A DNA stretch of 64,000 nt, from the NCBI GenBank assembly GCA_004009845.1, contig RMBW01000002.1:186001-250000 (forward strand), in the 5' to 3' direction. The position numbers were made by a program, and so were the translations under genes. The notes beneath the pieces are model-generated. The model made no database searches. It saw nothing but the letters and a program-made list of their open reading frames with translations, and was not told the DNA's origin. Each line of letters starts with the position of its first letter. The first letter of the stretch is position 1. This document shows, in pieces, positions 47,066-56,623 of the stretch. Origin of the DNA: Davidsoniella eucalypti. Taxonomy: Eukaryota; Ascomycota; Sordariomycetes; Microascales; Ceratocystidaceae.

Positions 47066-47747
47066 TCAAACTGGACTCGAGCTAGGGCCTGGAGGAACTG
47101 TTTTCTGAGTGTCGTTCGGGCCGACATCGTCGAATTGCGTATGAGTATTGACGTTATCCCAGCCAAACCATCCAATACGAGTTCTATTCGGGCTATTTAC
47201 CGCAAAGTTAGCTATCTAAAGAACAAGATAGTATATGAAGAAAAAACCAAGAACGATAACTTACTTCATGACTGTCATTACACCACTATCGCGGCGCTCG
47301 TTGTAGCCCCAGCTAACATGCCACGAGACACTAGGCGAGCAGTTGTGGGCGTAGAAACTCCATGTCCTCCAATCTGTATTTGGCGGAATAGTAGCTACGA
47401 CCGAGCATTGGATGGAGTCATAGTATTCGGCAGTAACATCAAAGTTGAGTATGACGACGCCAAAGTCACTATTGTGTACTAAACGAGAGATCGGTATGAT
47501 TAGATGCGTGATATCTGCGAAACATTGTCGAAATATATACACTAGGGTGCCATGGAGTAGAAGAAATCAAGAGGGGAAACATACTCCGAGATAAATTTCG
47601 AACGGTCCACGCCGAAGCTTCGGCAAGCTCGGCAACGCTATGTTGATAGCTCGTGTCAAATCGTGGATCAAGGGGAGGTATCCAAAGGCCCAAGACCAAG
47701 CCGTGCAAGGCAGCCAGTACTAGGAAGAACGACATGTAATAGCTCAT
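47066..47747 (-). CDS. Small secreted protein, unknown function
   Basis: Three exons, 47585-47747, 47265-47478 and 47066-47192, encode 167 residues. The start MSYYMSFFLVLAALHGLVLG is a clear signal peptide with likely cleavage near residue 20; no second membrane segment or GPI signal is visible. The mature part has four potential N-glycosylation sites (NLS, NCS, NRT, NDT) and two cysteines (QCS and NCS). It is rich in Trp and Tyr (DWRTWSFYAHNC, WHVSWGYNE, RIGWFGWDN) and ends in a Pro/Ser tail. The splice junctions (GTATGT/TTAG and GTAAGT/ATAG, with CTAAT and CTAAC branch sites) all maintain frame. Joined exons give one continuous sequence although each exon alone looks insignificant. I do not recognise the family. 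Size and secretion would fit a secreted virulence or self-signalling protein, but nothing in the sequence shows that. It lies between surface-protein paralogs 2 and 3. Confidence 0.72.
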
Positions 47748-50360
47748 GTTGGTGTAAAGTTAAATAGTCTATACATGCGTTTGCGTGGATAGGAGAGAGG
47801 GGTGACGAGAGATGAATTATCCCATACAATATCGATCAGCGAAGAGATGCTCTGACCGCTATGATGAGAATCAGAAACAGAGACCAATCTCCCCTCTTCC
47901 TTATATATACAAGTCTGGAGTCTTTGTACATCGCAAACACAAACTACACGGTTGTTGTCCTTTCTTTCAACTTTTCTTTCACCATGACAAACATTGTCTC
48001 TTGACGGGAAACAAAGAATCCACAGACATTTGCTTCGTTCAGTTAGCGTCTCAATGACATGTCTATTCTAGTGCTACAGATGCTATTGATGACTGCCGCA
48101 ACCTGCTGATCTATTCAGAGAGCGGGGATGAGTCAACCCTTTTAATCCGATGGCACAACGTTTATGTACGGTAGAGTGGTAGTGTATACCGAAGCATGTC
48201 TTTGTCATTGTGGGACATGGTATATATACCGCAATATCTGATAGTCTAGACTGGGAAGGGACCAGACAAAGAAGAGGTACAACGGTGGGCACTAGACTAG
48301 GTAGAGAATGAGGCTAGTCATCTTTCTTCAGTGTTTCTGTCAAACAAACAAGCAAACAAAAAGAAAGAGAGAGAAAGAAAGAAACTAAAGACAGGTGATG
48401 ATGAGATACAGTTTTTTAGTGCTTGCGTGTGACAAGAATCTTCCTTTCTCAGTCTCTTTCTCTTTTGGATTATGTCATTAAGCAGAAAGAGTGGAAAGAG
48501 ATCGTCACATGGTGGGATAAAGAAAGACATTCTTTTGTCTTTGTTCGATGGCAGCACAAAAACTATAAACAGAGAAACCAGGCTCAAACCTGCCAAACAA
48601 TGAAAAGAGGGGAACTAAGCAAGTAAAGAAAAAAAAAGAAAAAAAGAGACCGTGGCCCCGAGACTATCACGTTACGCAAAAGAGAAAATCACCAGTACTT
48701 GTCAGTGTTAGGGCTTCCTGAGATCGGGACAGCATGAAAGAAGGGCACGATGGGCATCATCGCTCTTAGATACACCTTTTCTACACTCTATTTTCCTTTG
48801 TCTCGGCCACCAAAGTAACGTCCCACGGATCTTATCGGACGGTCGAAGCAAAGAAACATGTGATATTTTGCATTGGCCGAACAGCAGTGACAAAAAAGCT
48901 GACAGAGGACAAAGTATACAAAAAAAGGAATAGCCAGAAAAGACAAGAGATGGTTTTTCAATCCGGTTGCGAGGCTACACGAACGCTCACAAAAGCGAAA
49001 GAGAGACACTGGGAGAAGACGAAACCGGAATAGGAACTAGGGAAAGATTCGGTGACTGTTTCTTTCTTTCCGAAAGAAGAAGAAGCGACCTCTAGGGAGA
49101 ACGGCGGCACTTTATGACGTTTTTGGTGTGATCCGGCTGTCCTAGGTGGGCGAGGTCAAAAGACAGAATCTTTACGCGATCATGACTAGTTCTTGTTTGT
49201 TTCTTTTGGGTTGTGGTTTGAGGGGAAGACAGGGCGGCTCGAATGTCGGCTCGGTAAGACTTGAAGTTTGTTGGATGACATGCAGATATACACAAAGGGA
49301 AATGAGAGATGCAGTAAGAGTAAGATATCTGGCATGAGGGCCTATGTCCAGAAAGCTGATCGAGGCCAGGGAAGCGGCCATCAAGTCTGTCCGCAATGAT
49401 ATCATGTCGTGATAGGTATGAGTATCATGTATATTGTGCACATGTAGTACATTGATACTTTGACATTGTACAGCTAGTATCCTGGACCTTGGGGTCTCAC
49501 TCGCTTACTATGGTCCGAATCAGGCCAAGCTTAGTATTATATTAGTACACATGTATGTACAGATAAAGGGTTAATGACTAGTCACATTCTCTTCTACTCT
49601 AACTACTAAACCTATGTAAATCCAAGCGGTATTGACTATTTCAACTTCCTCTTCTTGGCAATAGAAGGCAGATTGCAAAGCGGTGTGACTTTTACGTCGG
49701 TTCGAGGGCTTCTTGGCTTTCTCAGCTTTGGTATTTGATTTCTTTCAGATATATAGATGTGCTTGTAGTTACGACCACATTTTCCACAGTGGGAATGTCA
49801 GGGATTTGAAGAGGTTGAAAGGAGGTTTTCCTTGTACATTTTTTATTCTCGGCGCGTAAAATCGAGGCAATATGCCAGAAATAGCCCAGAGTTGTATTTG
49901 AGCTGTAGAGAGTTGGCTTGAATTTTCGTCATTCTTTTGAGAAATCAAAGCACGCCAAGACTGTCATTCTTGCGAATACAGATATATGTAAGCAGCTTTG
50001 TAGAAAAGAAAAGAAAAAAAAAAGGATTTACTGGACTGTGGTCCTTTGGAGTTCCGAGCATCCGAAATTCAAGACCGAGATAAAAGATAACAATGACGAA
50101 CAAGTACGAAGATCTTTTTCTAATTCGAGCGACTAATACAGGAATCGAAGTCGATCACTGCTCATCTGAAAGTTTAAGAGGCAATCAAAATCTACAACTA
50201 CGATATGGCCGTCACCATAACACAACTTATTTTCTTCTAGAAATTGACGTCTTTGCCTCTTCTCAAATCCATATCCAGGCCTACTTACTGTCTCATTCAC
50301 TCGGCGCTTAAAATCCAACAAGTCTGTATACTCAAGCCCTGTCATTGGCCTGACCTATAG

Positions 50361-50400
50361 AGGGAAAAAAAAAGAAGAAAAAAAAAGAAGAAAAAAAAAG
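50361..50400 (+). repeat. A-rich tandem repeat (A8-9 GAAG units)
   Basis: Three runs of eight or nine A residues separated by GAAG, in non-coding sequence upstream of paralog 3. Confidence 0.8.
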
Positions 50401-50723
50401 TGTAGAACAAGGGGGGTCCTGTCTATCAGCGGCAAAAACGCAAGAACAATATGTAGAAGTATTCGTGATGGAAAGGAATAGAGAGGCTAGAGTAGCATTC
50501 TACTACTATCCCAAGAGGAAAACAAGTTAGCTAGTCTGCCAAGACACTGAACCGAGTCTCCTGACATGATATCCAGCAGAACCAATATTAATAAGCACGC
50601 AGAGCTCTCTCTATCTCGGAGTCCGGCTCAATCCTTTGACGATTTGCCTTCCAGGTATCCAGACTTGGATTATCTCTTCGATGGAACCCAAGAAGCCAGA
50701 AAGCAACCTTGAAGTGTCGATGC

Positions 50724-50768
50724 CCCCCCCCCCCCGTCTTTGCCAGCAAGTCAACAGAAGGGGGGGGG
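50724..50768. repeat. C12 and G9 tracts forming a potential hairpin
   Basis: Twelve C residues (50724-50735) are followed 24 bases later by nine G residues (50760-50768). The two runs could pair as a 9-bp all-GC stem. It lies about 610 bases upstream of the paralog 3 start codon. Confidence 0.75.
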
Positions 50769-51377
50769 CGCTTCTATTCTTAGCTTTTCGTCGAGCAAAA
50801 AATTCATGATGCTTTGGCAAGTGATCAAATAAGAAAAATCCCGCTTACGACTCACTTGCTTTTGGATTTTCGTTGGATGGCGGCCAAAGTACACTGTTAG
50901 GCCCTGTAAAATTACCTTTTACTGGTATATCGCCAAGCCGCCCAATAGGAAGGAGGAGGAAGACAACTTGGGCCGCTGGACCTGGCCGATTCTTCTGGGA
51001 TATCCATATCTTCTTTTCCTGGATTTCTCATAGGCGGTATGTCCAGTTAGTTTGGGATGTCGTGTGCGCTTATAGTAGAAGATAGGGTAGAGAAATAAAC
51101 TACGCAGGCTGCTCCCGGCTTGCTAGTTGGAACTGGACGATGCTACGTCAGTCATGGCGGGCTTTTGCCTATCTAGGACAAAGTCTTGCTTGCTATATCT
51201 CAACCGGTGATCCGCTCTTTCTTTCTCTGTCTCTGGCACGAGAATACCGCCTTTTTTTTCGAATAGCAGGCTCTTTCGCTTTGTCTGTGGCTCTCGATTC
51301 CTTCTTTCTCTCGAGCCATCCCAACAGTAGAGCAGGCTTCTCTTTTCCCCTATAGTCAAACCTACTAGAAGCCGACT

Positions 51378-53242
51378 ATGCTCTTCATCTTTCTCCTCTA
51401 TGCCGGCCTGGCAGCGGCTCTGCAGGTAACGCCGGGCTCGCAATGTTCGCAGCAGTGTATGGATAGCGAGAGCCTAGATCCGTTCTCTGCTGCTTCGTCA
51501 ACCATCAACGCCTCTGATGTCGTGTGCACTGATGATAGCTTCGATAACTCGACAACCGGGACCAAGTTCAAGCTATGCATCGAGTGTCTCCAAAAGAGTG
51601 ACAAGGTCAACGGAACCGAGTCCGATGTGGGCTGGCTAGTCTGTAAGTAGCAATATAATACCAAAGTGAAGACCCTCTCTCTTCTCCGTCTAACACAGTC
51701 TAGATAACCTACGCTATCTCCTCGGCACCTGCTTGTGGTATCCAGACCAACTGCCGACATCGCAGCAGATCAACTCGCCATGTCTGACTCCGTCCAGTTG
51801 TGAGCCGCTGGAACCAGCTGTGACCCAGGGCAACTTCTCTACAGCCAGCCTAACCGGCTACGACTACTGTGACGCCGGCTCCGGCTCGCTGTTCTCATCG
51901 GACGCAGAGACAGCCTGTACCAGCTGCCTACAAAGCACCGACGACCAGTACTATCTGTCCAACAGTGAGTCTTTGACCAGCCATGTCTGATGTCTGTCTA
52001 CCTGACACTAACGATGCGCCCTTGACAGTCCTCACTGTCCTACAGGTAGCCTGCGAACAACGCCCTGATCCGGGTTCTGAGCTGTACATCTCCGGGCAGA
52101 TCTTCTCCAAGAGTGCCGTCAACGCCTCGTCAGCAACTGACGCCGCGGGACCCGTATCGACCGCTGATGCCGATGCCTCCACAGCCACCGGCATGAACAC
52201 GCCGACCATCGTAGGCATCGCCGTCGGCAGCGCCCTCGTTCTAGCTGGCGGTATCGGTCTCTTCTGGGTCTACTTCCGCCGCCAAGCACGTTATGCCGCC
52301 GCCGATGCCGCCGAGGCAGCCAAGTCCCCTTCGTCTGAGTCTGGTAACGGTGGTTTCGGCAAGGATGGAGTGCTGGCTGGTTCCTACCCGCTCGTGGCTT
52401 CACCGCCCAAGAGTATCACCACCGCCAGTTCGTTCTCGGAGCGTCGAGCCCCGTCGCCGTACTATGCTATGGCCGCTCATCACAAGTCAGACTCGTTTGA
52501 TTCGTCTGCTAGTGCTACTACTACTACCGCTTTGACTGCTGCCACAGCTACCGCTGCAAACGGAGCTGCACCGTACCACAGTATGGCCGATTTCTACGGC
52601 ACCGTGGCTGCGCGGAGACAGGAGTTTACGGCGTCCAACGCCACTCTGGTCGCTCACCCGGCGTATATTCCCGGCCGAGTGAGCCGTCATACTTCGTCGT
52701 CCAATGATAGCCACGGGTCCATCGCAGACTTTGATTTTGATGCACGAACATCGTCACCTGCTCCATCGCACGCAAGCAGTGGCTCGACGGCGACCTCATC
52801 GCGCAGGAAACCTTCGGCACCACGGCTCTCCCTCGGCGGAAGTAATCTCAGTGGAAGCAATCTCGGGGCCGGTCTCGGGGCCGGTCTCGGAGCTGGTCCG
52901 GGTCCTGCCCCGCGGGCTAGCGCAGCTACTCTGTCGGCGTTCCAATCAGCCATGCAAGACCCAAACTTCACCATCCCTCCTCCACCTCCACCTCCACCGC
53001 CTATCTCTCAGGCTAAGGCGAAGCCTACGGTACCAGCCTTGAGTATTCCCTCGGTCAGTCATTTCAGAGGCCAGAAGAAATTCTCAGCACCGCAGATCGT
53101 GATCCAGGGCGCAAGTCCTATCGCAGAGGTCGATGAAACACAGCATGAGATCTCGGCCCCTATCGTGAAGCCAGACTCTAAAAGATTTTACGACAAGGCT
53201 CCGTTCAGTGGAAGTGGAAGTGGAAGCACAGAAGACACGTGA
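51378..53242 (+). CDS. Cysteine-rich single-pass membrane protein, paralog 3 (fungal 'LPXTG-domain' type)
   Basis: Three exons, 51378-51642, 51704-51964 and 52029-53242, encode 579 residues. Signal peptide MLFIFLLYAGLAAA. Module 1 begins ALQVTPGSQCSQQC and ends CIECLQKS; module 2 has NLRYLLGTCLW...C...SCEPL...GYDYC...CTSCLQS; then VACEQRPDPGSELYISGQIF. An Ala/Thr/Ser stalk precedes the membrane segment (about 235-257, IVGIAVGSALVLAGGIGLFW). The cytosolic tail is Ala/Ser/Thr-rich and includes a GLGAGLGAG repeat, a run of nine prolines, and a conserved-looking RGQKKFSAPQIVIQ. The ALQVTPGS start and CLQKS/ACEQ motifs make this copy the closest of the three to the family members I recall from other ascomycetes. 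Introns match paralogs 1 and 2 in position and phase. Function unknown. Confidence 0.88.
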
Positions 53243-53654
53243 TCAGATCTTCTTTTGTATAACATAGCATGGGGTAGTTGCTGTTGGTTGTTTGTCATGA
53301 TATCATGGATTCTCGTTATCAGGTTGGTCGGCTCGGCGTTTGGGTTCATTTACTTCATTGTATATATCTTGCTATATTTAAGCACTGTCGTTAATTATTA
53401 TAAGCCAGTTTGTTGGTAAGTTTGAAAAGAGTCAATGCTATTCATGTTTCAATAATGATATTAACCGGAATACTCGTGCCACGCTCTACACTATATGCCT
53501 TCATACTACAAGGAAGGTAGGTAGAGTGGGATGTGGCGCAAGTAACCCTCGTGACAAGTAATCTAGGATAACAAAAACATGTAATTCTCGTACCAACATC
53601 AACCTTGGATCTCACAGTCAGAAAGTCACGTTGTGATACTGATATCCTCCAGGC
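53243..53654. other. Intergenic between convergent paralog 3 and the derlin gene
   Basis: About 410 AT-rich bases containing two 3' flanks; nothing else recognised. Confidence 0.5.
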
Positions 53655-55032
53655 TTATCCAAGACGCTGGCCAGATCCACGAGTACGCCACGAGTCAGGC
53701 AAAGGTCCATTTCCAAGAGAAACACCCGATGATGAGCCAGATCCGCCACCACCGACTGTGTTACTGCCACCGCTTCCCAGCACACGGCCGCCTCTCGACG
53801 GCGTAGTGCGGGCAAAGAGACCGCCAGGCTGGAACATGCGTGGTGTCGTCGTGAAGATCGACATGAAGCCGGGAGTCGGCATAACATTACGGCCACCGCC
53901 AAACTCAGGCCACAGACGGGTCAAGAAATCGTACATGTGTGCTGCCAGTAGACCCGACACCTGCAGAGGCAGGAAGTATAAGGCCGCATTGATATCCTGA
54001 ACAGCTCCCATAGCAATCAGCGCGTACGGCATCAGTTGCGCAGGGATGGTGAAGAAGAAAATGCTCGCCTTTTGGCCACGCTTATCCTGTGACGTAGTAT
54101 ACGTAAGGGCGATCAAGAAGCCCGATAAGAAAGTAGCGTAGACATTGGAAATGCCTAGGTAGATACCAAGCTGATTGATACCCTAAGTGGACACGCAGAT
54201 ATTAGCATCAGATAATTCCTGAGGCAACAAGAGAAAAGTCATTGCAACGAAAAGCCACTATGGGTGAGACAAGAGGAAGACGGAGAGTTGGAAAAAAAAT
54301 ACGTATATATTAATATATTTGGAGTCAGGTGAAGAAATGTAGGGAGCTAAGAAAACCACCCGGACGAGTATCAAGTACAAGCCGAGCCATCCATATAGGC
54401 ATCCCACCAATCCACACCGCAGCACTGCCCTTATTTTGCGAATGACAGACAGGCCGCGGGGGAGTTAATCTTCCTCAATTTCAGGAACCGCTTCAGTTAA
54501 TTTGCACTGGGCGGGCAGATAGTCGAGGGGCAAAGGGTATAAGAAAAAAAGAAAGGAAATAATATACATGCATTTCACTGGGTTGAAATTTCATAGTAGC
54601 TTTTGTTTTCGTATGCAATCTCGGCAAACTTACAAGAGTCATCAGCGACACGCTCAGAATATACCACACCACATCCTCTCGGCGTGGGAATCTCGAATTG
54701 CCAACCTCAAGTTCAACTAAGCCGCGGTATAGCATAAACGAGTCAAACAGCATGCCCAAGTTAGGCCCCGTCAGTAAAAACGACGTTGGAAGACGCCATA
54801 TCTGAGGCGGCACCCTGAACATGTGAAGCCATGTAAACATGATGTAGTGGTACGGCAGCATTCCCGTGTAAACGAGAACAGACATGCTAAAAGATGCAGC
54901 AGTCACAGTTCTGGTAAATGTTAGGAATGAGTGTGCTGTGACAGATGTGCAAAAGCCGAAAAAGCCATAGTAAAAGTAATAAGCTTACCTCGCGACGGGA
55001 GGCAACTCCCAAAACATATCTAGAACTGACAT
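53655..55032 (-). CDS. Derlin (Der1/Dfm1 family), ER-associated degradation rhomboid pseudoprotease
   Basis: Three exons, 54989-55032, 54634-54910 and 53655-54182, encode 282 residues. Derlins form part of the channel that moves misfolded proteins out of the ER membrane for Cdc48-driven degradation. The N terminus MSVLDMFWELPPVARTVTA matches the family, followed by helices with MLPYHYIMFTWLHMFRVPPQ and WRLPTSFLLTGPNLGMLFD. After the second intron come NQLGIYLGISNVYATFLSGF and a segment containing LTYTTSQDKRGQK. The active-site Ser and His of true rhomboids are not apparent, as expected. The Gly/Ser-rich tail ends with RGSGQRLG, resembling an SHP box that binds Cdc48, as in Dfm1 and Derlin-1 and unlike yeast Der1. 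Intron 2 is 451 bases, much longer than others in this window; its ends (GTAAGT, branch TGCTAAT, TTAG) and the restored frame support it. Retaining it would add a different 46-residue end. Confidence 0.9.
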
Positions 55033-55820
55033 CTCGGAATTAAAGATGAAACGAGTATACGAAATATGTATCGTTCTCAAGGTTCTGGTAGATACGTCTT
55101 GGACAGTTGCTTGGGTCGGTCGGAGTGAAAACGAAAAACAAAAAGCAGAAGGGGAAGCAAAGCAAGGTAAGTGGAAGATACAAGAGTCTGTGCTGGATAG
55201 TGAGAAGAGCAGAAAAGAAAAGAAAAAATGCTGGACAAAGATCGAGCGGGAGGTCTGCCTATTTATGCAGTCTCAAGCTCTCCACAAGGGCCATCGTGTT
55301 CTTTTCGTGGAGAAAAATTTGGTCTAATGAGAGAATGGGAGAAGATGAGGGAAGGAAGAAGAAAATTTTACGTACCTTGCGTTAAAAAGGACACCGGGGC
55401 AATTTTGGTGGGGCTAAATTTGTGATAGCACGTGCTTAGTCACGTGCTAGGTCTCTTTTAGATAACTACGTATTACATCGGTAAGGGTCTGTATAAGGGT
55501 TATCATCGGCATTGTATTCGATCGCCGATCAATCGGCTCAAATGCCCTCAAGACCTTGATATATCAATAGTTTGAATTCCACTCTTATAAGTCTGTTTTA
55601 CTAGCCAAACATCGCGCTTATTCCCCGCCTATCCACCCATCTTAAAAGTCATGAGTTGAGGCACAAAGGCCCTCAATCCATAAGCAAAGCAACAGCGATC
55701 ATTCTTACCAAGTTCGTGAACTAAGCTATCAGTATATACTCCAATATATACAGCTCTCTTGCTACATTCAACCCTTATTTATGCCAATCAATATCAAACT
55801 CAGCACATCTTTAGTCAAGC
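55033..55820. other. Divergent promoter of the derlin and the Rcf3-like gene
   Basis: About 790 bases between outward-facing starts. The notable content is the CACGTG pair at 55429-55446. Plus-strand open frames near 55046-55425 overlap the likely derlin leader and show no family features. Confidence 0.5.
55429..55446. promoter_or_regulatory. Two CACGTG boxes (bHLH-type sites)
   Basis: CACGTG at 55429-55434, within the palindrome AGCACGTGCT, and again at 55441-55446, start to start 12 bases, so both sit nearly on the same helix face. They lie 375-390 bases upstream of the Rcf3-like start and about 400 bases from the derlin start. CACGTG is bound by Cbf1-, Pho4- and related bHLH factors; Cbf1-type proteins control respiratory genes in some yeasts. 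Confidence 0.45.
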
Positions 55821-56245
55821 ATGTCGTGGAACTCACGCACTAGTGAGCGAGAAGAAGAAGCTACACAAGCGGCATGGGAATCGACCCGCGGTGCTATCTC
55901 CGGAGCTGTGAAATGGGGTATTGGAGCAGGAGTTCTGTCTATCTTAGGCTTGAAAGTCTCCCCAGTTTACCGCGGCCTTACTCTCCAATTCAAAGTGTAA
56001 GTGGTTTAGGAGTATCAAATGGAAATATCTAATCTTGTCTGGCCTCGAAGAATATCAAAGAACACTTTCTTACTAATCACATTCTTCATAGATATCTCCA
56101 GATGTCAGCAATGGTCATGGGAGGCATGATTGAAGCTGATGCGCGGTTACGCATGTTTGAGGCTCAGATGCGACGAATTCGCAGAGAAGAAGCCGAGGCT
56201 CAACGATGGAATCGTATGATGGCAGAAATTGACGATGAAGACTAA
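55821..56245 (+). CDS. Small mitochondrial protein, Rcf3-like (respiratory supercomplex factor)
   Basis: Two exons, 55821-55996 and 56092-56245, encode 109 residues. The start MSWNSRTSEREEEATQAA is followed by a hydrophobic helix (GAISGAVKWGIGAGVLSILG) and the segment VSPVYRGLTLQFKVYLQ. A second hydrophobic helix (MSAMVMGGMIEAD) comes next, then a charged end (RLRMFEAQMRRIRREEAEAQR). Two membrane helices flanking SPVYRGLT.QFKV, and the ADxxLxxFxxxxRREE ending, match what I recall of yeast Rcf3, which associates with cytochrome c oxidase and supercomplexes and resembles the N-terminal part of Rcf2. The family is short and divergent, so the assignment is moderate. Frame is restored exactly across the intron (donor GTAAGT, branch TACTAATC, acceptor ATAG). 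Confidence 0.7.
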
Positions 56246-56623
56246 ACGCTTACTATAACTCCTCTATATATACTGCTTTTCACAAGACACCACCAACTCA
56301 TAAACTCACAGTCATCAACACATGTAAGTAAAGTTGATTCTGTACATAATCAGGCACCCGAAGATAGAATTAAAGATTAAAAAAAAAATCAAAATGTGAC
56401 AAGTCTAAGCTGATATGAAGAAGCCTAAATCAGAACTCCGGCATCCCAAAAATCAAATGACAATGATATTAGCTGATTATAACCAAAAAAAGGAAAAACC
56501 TTCAGCTCAATGTATGTATGCATGCGTACGTGTGCGTGCTTAGTATATATGTTGGCATACATTCATAAAACGCCTCCTTGACAGTTTCTACATATTCGTA
56601 ACTCACTACACCTTCTTTCTTCT
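56246..56623. other. Intergenic between convergent Rcf3-like gene and RFC4
   Basis: About 380 AT-rich bases of 3' flanks; nothing else seen. Confidence 0.5.

Larger units (their letters stand above)
47748..51377. other. Long intergenic region (3.6 kb) upstream of surface-protein paralog 3
   Basis: Divergent region between the small secreted protein gene and paralog 3. It holds A/G low-complexity runs (48360-48385, 50361-50400) and a C12...G9 inverted tract (50724-50768). A TGAGTCA lies near 48128. No exon is supported on either strand. The sequence just before the paralog 3 start is pyrimidine-rich. Confidence 0.4.
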
